A model generated the notes under the pieces. It was given only the letters and a program-made list of their open reading frames with translations. It was not told the origin of the DNA and searched no databases. The position numbers and the translations under genes were made by a program. A DNA stretch of 64,000 bases, from NCBI GenBank assembly GCA_039984955.1, contig JBDWTN010000006.1, forward strand, positions 1-64,000, written 5' to 3'. Source of the DNA: Marinobacter alexandrii (lineage in GTDB: Bacteria > Bacteroidota > Bacteroidia > Cytophagales > Cyclobacteriaceae). Position 1 is the stretch's first letter; each line of letters starts with the position of its first letter. Below are positions 32,700-41,167 of the stretch, piece after piece.

Positions 32700-33183
32700 A
32701 ACCATCACTATCCAACGCACATTCGATGCTCCCATAGCGCTTGTCTGGAAAGCATGGACTCAAGCAGAACATATTGTGAAATGGTGGGGGCCGAAAGGAA
32801 TGGAAACAGACATTGTGTTTCATGAATTTAAAGTCGGTGGAAAATGGAAATACATTATGGCTATGCCAAATGGACATGACTTCATTGCTGAAGGAGAATA
32901 TCAGGAAATCAATGAGCCAAATAAACTTGTAACAACAGCCAACTTCCTACCTATGACAGAAGGCGTGACGATGGAAGTATTGTTAGAAGCGAATGGCAAT
33001 CAAACAGACTTTACATTCAACGTCATACATCCTACAGAAGAGTATAAGCTTCAGCAAGAAAAAATGGGTGTATACAACGGGTGGGGATCAGTATTCAACC
33101 AGCTGGCAGAATTCCTGGCTAATCAAGTTATCAATCAATATCAACAACAAAATAAGACAGAAAATGAAGACAATGACATGTAA
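32671..33183 (+). CDS. SRPBCC/AHSA1-domain protein
   Basis: This 170-residue protein has an SRPBCC (START-like, AHSA1) hydrophobic-pocket fold: the start ITIQRTFDAPIALVWKAWTQAEHIVKWWGPKGMET, the middle FHEFKVGGKWKYIMAMPNG, and a terminal helix YNGWGSVFNQLAEFLA. Proteins of this type next to ArsR regulators form a very common two-gene unit of unknown substrate; ligand binding or detoxification has been suggested. The gene starts inside the ArsR gene (29-base overlap) and overlaps the following small gene by 20 bases, so the three are translationally coupled. Confidence 0.93.
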   Translation: MSQTNDAQNRTITIQRTFDAPIALVWKAWTQAEHIVKWWGPKGMETDIVFHEFKVGGKWKYIMAMPNGHDFIAEGEYQEINEPNKLVTTANFLPMTEGVTMEVLLEANGNQTDFTFNVIHPTEEYKLQQEKMGVYNGWGSVFNQLAEFLANQVINQYQQQNKTENEDNDM

Positions 33184-33391
33184 CCAACTAGGAGGAGCTT
33201 GTGATTTAGAATTCCGTGCTGATACATTTGAAGAAATGGCTGAACAAAGTAAGCAACATGGTATGGAAATGTATCAAAAAGGAGACGAAGCTCACTTAAA
33301 GGCCATGGGCGAAATGCAGGAACTCATGAAATCCCCAGAAAAAATGCAAGAGTGGTTTGAAGGCAAACGGAAAGAGTTTGAGGCTTTGTAG
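33164..33391 (+). CDS. Small DUF1059-like protein, third gene of the ArsR operon
   Basis: The protein has 75 residues, starting at the ATG at 33164 inside the end of the SRPBCC gene; a longer upstream reading frame lacks plausible protein sequence. It begins MKTMTCNQLGGACDLEF, with two cysteines, followed by a helical, charged body (FEEMAEQSKQHGMEMYQKGD...) that recalls DUF1059-type small proteins. The role is unknown. The 20-base overlap with the upstream gene shows that it belongs to the operon and is likely regulated by ArsR together with the SRPBCC protein. Confidence 0.8.
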   Translation: MKTMTCNQLGGACDLEFRADTFEEMAEQSKQHGMEMYQKGDEAHLKAMGEMQELMKSPEKMQEWFEGKRKEFEAL

Positions 33392-33977
33392 CGACAAACT
33401 AAAGTACAAAGAAAAGGATGTGTTAGTCTTACTTATGCGTAACCATGCGTTACAATTAGACTAATGAACTCTATTTCGGACTAATAAATGTGAAACCTGA
33501 ATTTGACCAATTCTTTAAAAAGAAAAGTTGAAAGGAAAAGTGTAAGGAAATATTGACTTAATCGGATTGTCTTACTCGATTATCAAAACTGAAAGCATGT
33601 GATCTATGTCTCTTACAAGCGTGAGCTTATTATTGTTAAGCGAAAGAAACATTTAACAACCCTTTTCTATCTGTATAATCTATTTTCTTCATTCTTAGAT
33701 TAATAGGGTATTCTAAACCTATTCTTGCCTTGAGCTGGTATTGTAGTGAATCAAGCTTAAATAAATGTAGTCAGGCAACCATTCTAGTCAAACACTCATC
33801 CTTACAATATGACTAATAAGAATGGATTGCTTCCGGTGGTTATTTTGTTTTATCAGATGGTCTTATTTCATTTTACTGAGAAAACCGCATTTCTTAGTAA
33901 AACAATTTTTCCCTATTCCAAAGAGAGAAAGTAATCATAACTTTGGTCAATCCTTACACAATTAACTCTCCTGAAAA
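33392..33977 (+). other. 586-base intergenic region upstream of the second AraC gene
   Basis: No convincing gene or RNA is seen. TTAGTCT (33423-33429) and AGACTAA (33458-33464) enclose GTAAC/GTTAC, giving a nested hairpin just after the small gene that may end the ArsR operon. A promoter box is at 33938-33945. The remainder is AT-rich and featureless to me. Confidence 0.45.
33938..33945 (+). promoter_or_regulatory. -7 promoter box for the second AraC gene
   Basis: TAACTTTG matches the TAnnTTTG consensus exactly, 33 bases before the TTG start at 33978. No good TTTG is found at the -33 position. Confidence 0.45.
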
Positions 33978-35072
33978 TTGGATGAAACCATATTAAATTT
34001 TATCACTCTTATCAGTGGAGTTTTAGGATATTTCTTATGCCTTGCGTTGGTAACTACGTCTTTTTATAAAAGTCGAGCAAACAACTATCTTTCTCTATCA
34101 TTATTCCTGTTAATAAGTTTAACTTTTCTAGGTAGCTGGTATGATAAAGAAGATCCCATTTTAGATTTTCTAGGTCTTATAATGTCAGAATATCTTGTTG
34201 CTGCTACGCTATTCACCTACTTTCTCATCCAAATTGAACATAAGTATCTAAAAGCAAAATGGTATAAGTGGCTTTACGCTCCATTCATTAGCTCTGTTAT
34301 CATAGAAATTATTCTTCATCTAGATACTGTTTTCCATCTTTACGATTCAGATTTTGCCTTAGTAGTAGACTACATTAAGCTCACTACAGTGTTTGGCTAC
34401 AACTTGTTCTTAATCTTTTGGGGAAGGCATTTAGTAAAACAATCGTACACGATCTCAAAAGAGAAAAAAAGGTGGTTACTAAAATTAAACTTTTTCATTA
34501 TCTGTATTATTGCTTGTTGGCTTTTAGCCAATATAGAGATCGGTTTTTCTGAGTCGGAATATGGTGCAGATTTCTTGAGAATTCTCCTATCGCTTTTATC
34601 TTGGTGGATATTATACTATGGCGTATTCAAACTACAAATAATAGTTCAAAAAGATGAAATACATCACTATTTAGCTTCTAAAAAAGGAATTAACACAAGG
34701 ACCAAAAGAACAATAAATGAAACCACCGTTTCTAAAATTGTTATGCAGCTATATGCGTTAATGGATGAGGAAGAATTATTCAAAGATCCTTTTTTAAGTA
34801 GGTCAGATTTGGCAATCAGATTGGGAACAAATGAAAGCTATTTATCTCAGATTATAAACCAAGAAACCAATAAAAGCGTTGTTCAGTTTGTAAATGAATA
34901 CCGAGTTAAGGCTGCTCAGGATATACTACACAATCCGGTGTTTAATAAATATTCCGTCGACGCTATTGGAATGGAAGCAGGTTTCAAATCTAAAAGTGCT
35001 TTCTACAAAACATTTAATTCCAGTTTAGGAATGTCTCCAGGAACCTTTAGAAAGCTTAAAAAAGCGTCCTAA
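33978..35072 (+). CDS. Membrane-anchored AraC-family regulator (second copy of this design)
   Basis: The protein has 364 residues and starts with TTG; no in-frame ATG fits better. About seven hydrophobic spans occupy residues 8-225. The AraC DNA-binding domain at about 265-362 includes LAIRLGTNESYLSQIINQETNKSVVQFVNEYRV and AGFKSKSAFYKTFNSSLGMSPGTFRKL. The next gene, about 100 bases downstream, is an exported serine hydrolase of the beta-lactamase fold, the same arrangement as at 5935-9249, which points to an ancient duplicated unit or convergent grouping. The signal is unknown. Confidence 0.92.
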   Translation: MDETILNFITLISGVLGYFLCLALVTTSFYKSRANNYLSLSLFLLISLTFLGSWYDKEDPILDFLGLIMSEYLVAATLFTYFLIQIEHKYLKAKWYKWLYAPFISSVIIEIILHLDTVFHLYDSDFALVVDYIKLTTVFGYNLFLIFWGRHLVKQSYTISKEKKRWLLKLNFFIICIIACWLLANIEIGFSESEYGADFLRILLSLLSWWILYYGVFKLQIIVQKDEIHHYLASKKGINTRTKRTINETTVSKIVMQLYALMDEEELFKDPFLSRSDLAIRLGTNESYLSQIINQETNKSVVQFVNEYRVKAAQDILHNPVFNKYSVDAIGMEAGFKSKSAFYKTFNSSLGMSPGTFRKLKKAS

Positions 35073-35176
35073 TTCGAGAAATTCATTCGTTTCAGGACTT
35101 CTTCCATCTCGAAATCAACTTTTCATTTTGTTGTGAAACCTACATTCGCAGTAGGTAAATCAAAAAAAACAAAATC

Positions 35177-36547
35177 ATGAAGAGAGTAAATTCCATATTA
35201 TTACTTCTATTGGTGTCATTAATTTTTAGTTGTACAAATAGTCAATCGAAAATAACCTATGCAAATACGGTTACCACTTTTAAACAATATGTTGGTGAGT
35301 ATGTGTATGAAGCAATAGGAGTTACAATAAGTATTTATACAAAAGCAGAAGAGAATGATAATCAACTCTATTTTTTCTTAACAGGAGAAGGAGAATTTGA
35401 ATTAATTGCAATTGGAGAACACCAATTTTCCTTAGGGGGAGAAGAAGAATTTAAAGTAGAATTTAAGAACTCAGAAAATGGCGTTTTTAATGAATTATTT
35501 CTAATACAACCTCAAGGAACAGTAAAAGCAGTTCGTAAGGAAAAGGCAGAAATTAGAATTGATGATCTAGCTACCATTGACGAGAACCTTACGGCACGAG
35601 GATTTTCAGGAGTTGTTTTAGTCGCACAAAATGACAGTATCCTATTTAACAAAGCCTATGGAAGAAAAAATAGTCAAGAGAATGGACTCAATGATATAAA
35701 TACTGTTTTTAGTATTTGCTCTATTACAAAACAGTTTACTGCTGCCGGAATTCTAAAATTATCCATGCAAAACAAAGTTTCTCTTGATGACAAGCTATCA
35801 AAATACTTTCCCACTGTTCCAGACGACAAAAAAAACATCACCATTCATCAGTTACTCACTCATTCTTCTGGTTTAGTTGGTGAGATAGGAGATGATTATG
35901 ATGCCATTACAGAAGCAGCGTTTCTAAACCAAGTATTTAGTAGTGAACTGATAAATCCTGTTGGCACAGCATTTAATTATTCTAATGTAGGATATAGCTT
36001 ACTTACTTTAATCATTGAAAAAGTGAGCGAAATGGATTATGAAACCTTTTTAAATGCAGCCATTTTTAAACCCTCTAAAATGAATCATACGGGTTATGTA
36101 ATTCCAAATTGGGGTACTAATGAAGTTGCAAACGGTTATTCAGAAGGTGCTGAAGCTAAAAAACCTAATGAAGAGAATTGGAGTGAACAAGGGCCGTACC
36201 TTAATCTCAAAGGAAATGGAGGTATTCTATCAAGTGCCAGTGACATGTTACTTTGGAGCCAAGCGATACGAGACCATACAGTACTTGATGAGGCAACAAC
36301 ATCTAACTATTTGTATCCTCATTTTGAATATAACGATGGACGTGCTAATTATGGATATGGCTGGTGGATTGAAAACAATGATTTAGACAATAAACTAGTT
36401 CGTCACGATGGTGGGGGTAATTTGTTTGTTTCAGACCTATGGATGTATCCTAAAAAAGAAATTACAATCATTGTACTTAGTAATACGCAAGATATATATG
36501 CCTTGTCTATTGCAAGAAAAATATCAAATTTTTTACTAGCAGAGTAA
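35177..36547 (+). CDS. Serine hydrolase lipoprotein (class C beta-lactamase fold)
   Basis: The protein has 456 residues. The lipobox LIFSC places the lipidated cysteine at C19. An N-terminal small domain (about 25-125) precedes the catalytic domain (about 130-455), with S182-I-T-K185, Y268-S-N270 and H410-D-G-G in place of the usual H-S/T-G. These are features of the penicillin-binding/beta-lactamase-like peptidases and esterases grouped as 'serine hydrolase'. Compared with the other serine hydrolase of the window, the order of domains is reversed: the extra domain is at the N-terminus here. It is probably regulated by the upstream membrane AraC protein. Confidence 0.9.
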   Translation: MKRVNSILLLLLVSLIFSCTNSQSKITYANTVTTFKQYVGEYVYEAIGVTISIYTKAEENDNQLYFFLTGEGEFELIAIGEHQFSLGGEEEFKVEFKNSENGVFNELFLIQPQGTVKAVRKEKAEIRIDDLATIDENLTARGFSGVVLVAQNDSILFNKAYGRKNSQENGLNDINTVFSICSITKQFTAAGILKLSMQNKVSLDDKLSKYFPTVPDDKKNITIHQLLTHSSGLVGEIGDDYDAITEAAFLNQVFSSELINPVGTAFNYSNVGYSLLTLIIEKVSEMDYETFLNAAIFKPSKMNHTGYVIPNWGTNEVANGYSEGAEAKKPNEENWSEQGPYLNLKGNGGILSSASDMLLWSQAIRDHTVLDEATTSNYLYPHFEYNDGRANYGYGWWIENNDLDNKLVRHDGGGNLFVSDLWMYPKKEITIIVLSNTQDIYALSIARKISNFLLAE

Positions 36548-36769
36548 AAGGACTAAACCTGACAACACCTATTCAAGGCTTTTAAGCTCATGTTTGTTTG
36601 GTGTTAATCCATTAAAACTCAATTGTAAAGCATTCAAATTAGCTATAACAATCAATCTATACTTTTTGAAGTAAAGATCCCTCAATGTATCGCCAAGCGA
36701 AATAAATAAACTAGGCTAAATGCTATTGAAAATTTTGTGAAATCAACACATTTTAAATAAACAGTAACA

Positions 36770-38053
36770 ATGAAAAATATAACACTATTATTATTTTTTG
36801 GGCTCAGTCTTTCATCTATTGCCCAAAATATCAAATACTTTAGACATCTAAGATACAATCATGTTTCCCCATTTATTGAGCTAGTAGGGACTCATCCTAT
36901 AGATGGTAATACTGCTAGTAAAACCTCTCACTACATTTTTAAATATGATATGAATGGTAGAATGTCTGAAATAATAAATAATCACTATCATACAGAAAAA
37001 AAACACCCTCTAGCTTCAATAGGCTCACATAAGGTTGTTTTTTCATATGAAGATGCCAAAGAAATTAGAACGTTTTATAACGCTGATAACACAAGAACCA
37101 GAAATGATAGAAAAGTATATAAAGAAGTTTACATATATGATGAAAACAATGTAAAAAAACAACTCAATTTTTACGACTTAGACGATAAACCTATGAAGTC
37201 TAATTGGAAAATAGCTGAATATCAATGGCAACAAACATCAAAATACATTGTAGAGAAACGGTATAATTTAAAAGGAAATTTAGTAAACATATCACCCTAT
37301 TTCCCATTTGGCATTACTGGAATAGTGCTGGATGAAAATGGAATTCCAAAAGGGCATTATAACTTGAATGAACAACTAGAGATTACAGAAAATAAGCATG
37401 GAATAGCATCTTATCAAGACACATATGATGAAATTGGAAGTCATATAAAATATACCTATCACGATAAAGAAGACAACTTAGCTATGAATCAATGGAATTA
37501 TGCTGTTGGTGAAAAGTTATATGATAGACTAGGAAACAATATAAAGCTTAAGCTTTACGATGCTGAAAATAAACTTCTCCGCACTGAAAATATATATTCA
37601 AATGCTTCAATAAAGGAAGATGCAGATTCAAATACTTCGATAAAAGTAAGTCCAATCGCTTCTAAAGAGGATTCACTCGAAATAAAGAAAAGATCTTTAG
37701 GTTATTTAATAGCACTTGAAAAGATGAAACCCAAACTTATGGATACGGTTTTAAATGATAATCTCAACAAGATAACTATTGACTATAATAGAATCAGAGC
37801 CAAAGAATATGGAAGAGCTACTAGTAAAAAGCAAATGATCGAATTCGCAAGAAGTTGGAATAGATCCGGAAATAGATTTCCAAAAAATCCAACCAATACA
37901 ATTGAGATTCTTGATATCTATAATCGCATTGCTACTGTAAAAATTTTCTCTGACAATTGGGTTGAATATTTACACTTAATAAAACTAGATAATAAGTGGG
38001 AAATCATGAATATACTTTGGCAGCATCGAGATGTATCAAAGTATGAGAGGTAA
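36770..38053 (+). CDS. Exported protein with a C-terminal lumazine-binding/NTF2-like domain
   Basis: The protein has 427 residues, with a signal peptide (to about residue 18, SIAQ). The central part (about 50-290) has loose repeats with Tyr-Asp and Lys-Leu-Tyr-Asp (FKYDMNGRMSE, YIYDENNVKKQL, KLYDRLGNNIKLKLYD) like those of YD or MORN-type exported proteins. The last about 115 residues, ending IATVKIFSDNWVEYLHLIKLDNKWEIMNILWQ, look like a putative lumazine-binding (Lumazine_bd_2) NTF2-like cone. The DNA is visibly AT-rich. No catalytic residues can be named. It is a separate unit 222 bases after the serine hydrolase gene; that gap holds only a weak AACACC/GGTGTT hairpin. Confidence 0.78.
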   Translation: MKNITLLLFFGLSLSSIAQNIKYFRHLRYNHVSPFIELVGTHPIDGNTASKTSHYIFKYDMNGRMSEIINNHYHTEKKHPLASIGSHKVVFSYEDAKEIRTFYNADNTRTRNDRKVYKEVYIYDENNVKKQLNFYDLDDKPMKSNWKIAEYQWQQTSKYIVEKRYNLKGNLVNISPYFPFGITGIVLDENGIPKGHYNLNEQLEITENKHGIASYQDTYDEIGSHIKYTYHDKEDNLAMNQWNYAVGEKLYDRLGNNIKLKLYDAENKLLRTENIYSNASIKEDADSNTSIKVSPIASKEDSLEIKKRSLGYLIALEKMKPKLMDTVLNDNLNKITIDYNRIRAKEYGRATSKKQMIEFARSWNRSGNRFPKNPTNTIEILDIYNRIATVKIFSDNWVEYLHLIKLDNKWEIMNILWQHRDVSKYER

Positions 38054-38280
38054 AATAAATATACCATAACATATGTACTTCATTGCCTTAGGCATGGTTT
38101 GTTTCATGCGAACCGATACCTTATTTAAATTCGGTTTATAAAATTTCACCGAACTCAAGGGTTTATGTCAAAAGCATCTAACAAACACTATTATCCATAA
38201 GCTAACTGGGCTATTTGCAAAGGCTTATAGTAACAGGTACTTTTAATAGATATTTGAAAAGTTCAACTTACGGATGATAG
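38054..38280 (+). other. Highly structured intergenic region before the LAS-type peptidase gene
   Basis: Several inverted repeats overlap here: GCCT/AGGC near the start, AACCGA with TCGGTT, and TTCGGT with ACCGAA. A large palindrome whose arms are at 38176-38201 and 38267-38293 follows. No promoter of the TAnnTTTG type was found. The density of structure is unusual for this window. Confidence 0.5.
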
Positions 38281-38293
38281 TTGGACGCTAGAT
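38176..38293 (+). repeat. attC-like imperfect palindrome
   Basis: The left arm starts with ATCTAAC (RYYYAAC type, 38176-38182) and continues with ACTATTATCCATAAG (38187-38201). The right arm has CTTACGGATGATAGT (38267-38281), which overlaps GTTGGAC (GTTRRRY type, 38280-38286), and ends at TAGAT (38289-38293). The inner 15-base arms pair with one wobble and one mismatch, and the outermost five bases pair perfectly. Size, core boxes and position just before a coding region resemble integron attC sites. No integrase is in the window and no second complete site was found. Confidence 0.45.
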
Positions 38294-39111
38294 GTAATTT
38301 GAGCAACTTGAAAAAACCTCTCTTTTTTCTACTTCACCTAGGTTTAATTCTACTTCTAACAGTTTCGACTCAAGTAGGAGGAATTATCTACTTTCTAGTC
38401 CTTATTCTAGCACTTACTCTCAAACTCTCACGAGCAGCTTCAATAGCAATATTTCTCGGGATTTATGTGTTATCAACTTTTTTAGTAATTCCACTAATTG
38501 CACCAATTTTCGGAAGGACTGCCCTACCCTTAACTGGAAACTTGCGACCTCTCAACTTCGGAACTTGTTTGCTCAACAGGCACTATGCAACTCCAGAATT
38601 GAAAAATCAAATGGAAACTATCTGCGACAAACTAGCGGCTAAATTTAAAGGCACTTCCACTAAATATCTTGATGCCAATTTTCCCTTTGTTAATGAATTT
38701 CCCTTGTTTCCTCATTTGAGCCACAATGATGGAAAGAAACTTGATTTAGCATTCTTCTACAATATTGATCACAAACGAACTAACAAAGCACCCAGCTTTA
38801 TTGGATATGGAGTATATGAAGATCCAAGAAATGGAGAATCTGACTATCCAACTGACTGTAAACAAAGTGGCTATTGGCAATATGATCTCTTATCCTCAAT
38901 TGTACCGCAATGGAATAAAAACAGATACAAACTTGATATCGATCGAACAAGAGAACTCATCAGGCTATTGGCTGAGGACGAATTGACTTCTAAAATTTTC
39001 ATTGAACCGCATTTGAAACAGAGATGGAAGCTCAATAAATACGACAATATCAGATTTCATGGATGTCAGTCAGTAAGACATGATGATCACATTCATACCC
39101 AGATCAAATAA
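38281..39111 (+). CDS. Membrane-anchored LAS-type zinc peptidase (MepA/M15-like)
   Basis: The protein has up to 276 residues. The frame has no ATG start; TTG codons at 38281, 38299 and 38308 are the candidates, and the later ones are more likely because the first lies within a palindrome. Two or three membrane spans (about 12-80) precede an extracytoplasmic domain. That domain has H148-x6-D155 (SHNDGKKLD) and H270-I-H272 near the C-terminus, the metal-binding layout of LAS enzymes such as murein endopeptidase MepA and D-Ala-D-Ala peptidases. It probably cleaves cell-wall peptides. No signal for lipidation is seen. Confidence 0.75.
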   Translation: MDARCNLSNLKKPLFFLLHLGLILLLTVSTQVGGIIYFLVLILALTLKLSRAASIAIFLGIYVLSTFLVIPLIAPIFGRTALPLTGNLRPLNFGTCLLNRHYATPELKNQMETICDKLAAKFKGTSTKYLDANFPFVNEFPLFPHLSHNDGKKLDLAFFYNIDHKRTNKAPSFIGYGVYEDPRNGESDYPTDCKQSGYWQYDLLSSIVPQWNKNRYKLDIDRTRELIRLLAEDELTSKIFIEPHLKQRWKLNKYDNIRFHGCQSVRHDDHIHTQIK

Positions 39112-39245
39112 AAAAAAACGTCTAACCTGTATACAAGGATTCATAAATCAACGTATATCTAGCTACCCATAAATATTTTATACATAGTACTATGCATTAC
39201 ATAATAATGACTTATCATTGTGTGAAATAGATACTGGAAAAAGAA

Positions 39246-40469
39246 ATGAGGATTTTGAAAAAACTGTTATTCGCTATTGCTAGTATATTACTTATAGCCA
39301 TCATATCTGTCGCATTAATTAGTCGAGTCAAAGGAGTCGGAATACGAGTGGCTGATGGGCGATATTTAGGTTATTCTGGAGCAACATCAGAGTGGCTATT
39401 CCTCGGATACCCAAATATCCCAGTGCGTAGAGATGGTCCATATGTGTTGAATGAAGGAGCGAGCCGCTTTGCTCTCTATATTCATGGAGATGGCAACATG
39501 CCTTCAAAAGCGCTTAAAAAGGATGTAACAAATGAAATTGAGGTGATTGTAGATAATGCTAAAGGCACTCGGTTTATAGTTCCACTTCGAAACAGCTATC
39601 AACGCTCAGCATTAAACATTCCTAGTCCTGAACGTCTGTTTGCCATTTCAGACTTAGAGGGTGAATTTGACGTCATGGTCAATTTATTGCGCGCAAACCA
39701 TGTAATAGACGACTCTCTAAATTGGAGTTATGGAGCAGGTCATTTAGTGCTAATCGGTGACATGGTGGATCGGGGCAATAATGTGGTTCCTTTATTGTGG
39801 CTGCTTTACAAATTAGAAGCTGAGGCAAAAAGAGCTGGTGGGAACATACATTATGTCTTGGGGAATCATGAACGCTACTTGTTAGATGGAAGGACAAAAT
39901 CAGTCGCTCCTAAATATTATGGAACCTATCGAGTTTCAGGAATGTCCCAACAGGAGCTATGGTCGGAGAATTCAGAACTCGGACGCTGGCTAAGAAGTAA
40001 ACCTGTCATGATTAAAATTGGCAGTACGCTATTTGTCCATGGTGGTGTTTCGCCTATGGTATTAAACTCACACTCAACATTGCAATCTATTGATGAAGAA
40101 GCAGGAAAAAACTTTTTCACCGGTGACGTAATTCGGAGAACAGTGGACGGCAGTGTGATACATGACGCTACTGGAGTTATATTCTATCGAAATTTAGCTC
40201 AGGATATGAGTGCACATAATATTGGTGAAAAAGCGACAGATAAGCACGTAACGAGTGTTTTGAAAGAATTTAATGTTGACAGAATAGCGATTGGGCATAC
40301 ATTAGCGGAGCATATCGGATCAGATTATGAAGGCAAAGTTATCCGGGTAGATGTAGATCATTCTGCTGGGATAAGTGAAGGCTTATTGATAGAAAATGAT
40401 TCATTGTGGCGCGTAGATAGTGGAGGAAAGAAGTTTCCACTGGAACAAGTTCAAAATCTTATGGACTGA
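39246..40469 (+). CDS. Membrane-anchored PPP-like metallophosphoesterase (Shewanella-like phosphatase type)
   Basis: The protein has 407 residues. A single N-terminal membrane span (about 7-25) anchors a calcineurin-like phosphoesterase domain (about 125-390). Motifs are SDLEGEFD (D136), GDMVDRG (D172, D175, R176), GNHE (N207, H208) and, later, FVHGGVSP and IGHT. Motif I reads D-L-E-G rather than the usual D-x-H-G, so the first metal ligand pair is altered. The group is similar to the Shelph phosphatases, which act on phosphoproteins. The catalytic part is predicted to be outside the cytoplasm. It is a single gene, with 134 bases upstream and 161 bases downstream. Confidence 0.87.
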   Translation: MRILKKLLFAIASILLIAIISVALISRVKGVGIRVADGRYLGYSGATSEWLFLGYPNIPVRRDGPYVLNEGASRFALYIHGDGNMPSKALKKDVTNEIEVIVDNAKGTRFIVPLRNSYQRSALNIPSPERLFAISDLEGEFDVMVNLLRANHVIDDSLNWSYGAGHLVLIGDMVDRGNNVVPLLWLLYKLEAEAKRAGGNIHYVLGNHERYLLDGRTKSVAPKYYGTYRVSGMSQQELWSENSELGRWLRSKPVMIKIGSTLFVHGGVSPMVLNSHSTLQSIDEEAGKNFFTGDVIRRTVDGSVIHDATGVIFYRNLAQDMSAHNIGEKATDKHVTSVLKEFNVDRIAIGHTLAEHIGSDYEGKVIRVDVDHSAGISEGLLIENDSLWRVDSGGKKFPLEQVQNLMD

Positions 40470-40630
40470 GTAATCGCTACCTCTCACAAATGGCGAAAAT
40501 GTTCATATAGTTTATCCAGATGGTCACCTTCATCATACCATGGTTTTAGCAAATTCGAACCTCAGACTACAGCTTGAAACTGATTTACAAATCCGCTATT
40601 TTAGAAGAAACTAAATAAGTCTAGAAGCAA

Positions 40631-41083
40631 ATGGCAGAATCAATAGCTTATTATGAATTTGAAGATTCTGATTTCGATTCACTTCTGCACATGAGTCAAA
40701 AGCTCTGGACAGGTTTTGATGAAGATGCTCTGAAAGAATTATTGATTAAAACCAGTAAGTCAAACAATCAAAAAATTTGGATTGCGCGAGCTTACGGAAA
40801 AAGAGCTGGATTTTCTATTTTCTCAATTAGGACTGACTATGTTGAAGGAGCAGAAAAAACACCTACAGGATATCTGGAAGGAATATTTGTAGAACAAGAA
40901 TTTAGAAAACTAGGAATAGCAAAAGAGTTCGTTCAACTTGGAGAGAAGTGGTGCAAGGAAAGGGGTTGTAGACAAATTGGTTCAGATACCTGGTTAACAG
41001 ACACAAAATCAAGAGACTTTCACAAAAAGGTTGGTTTTTGGGAAGAAGATGAACTAGTTCATTTTTTGAAGGATATTAAATAG
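40631..41083 (+). CDS. GNAT acetyltransferase resembling aminoglycoside 6'-N-acetyltransferase AAC(6')
   Basis: The 150-residue single-domain GNAT protein has an acetyl-CoA loop in the stretch EFRKLGIAKEFVQ. The segment DYVEGAEKTPTGYLEGIFVEQ, followed by ERGCRQIGSDTWLTDTKS-DFHKKVGFWEEDELVHFLKDI, resembles the AAC(6')-I family closely in layout (YVEG..., LEGI-V, SD, H-ALGF-E). AAC(6') enzymes acetylate aminoglycoside antibiotics, but chromosomal relatives may have other amine substrates. It is a single gene in an accessory-looking stretch. Confidence in the fold is high and in the drug substrate moderate. Confidence 0.88.
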   Translation: MAESIAYYEFEDSDFDSLLHMSQKLWTGFDEDALKELLIKTSKSNNQKIWIARAYGKRAGFSIFSIRTDYVEGAEKTPTGYLEGIFVEQEFRKLGIAKEFVQLGEKWCKERGCRQIGSDTWLTDTKSRDFHKKVGFWEEDELVHFLKDIK

Positions 41084-41167
41084 ATAAAAGTAAACTACTC
41101 TTTAGGTAAGATCTATCAAAGACTTGTTTTTACAGCGGTTAAACCTCTATTTCAAACATATTTAGAC

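Noticed and set aside
32993-33163. Longer N-terminus for the small third protein of the ArsR operon
   Set aside because: It lies wholly within the SRPBCC gene in another frame and gives unconvincing sequence; the ATG at 33164 with a 20-base overlap fits operon structure.
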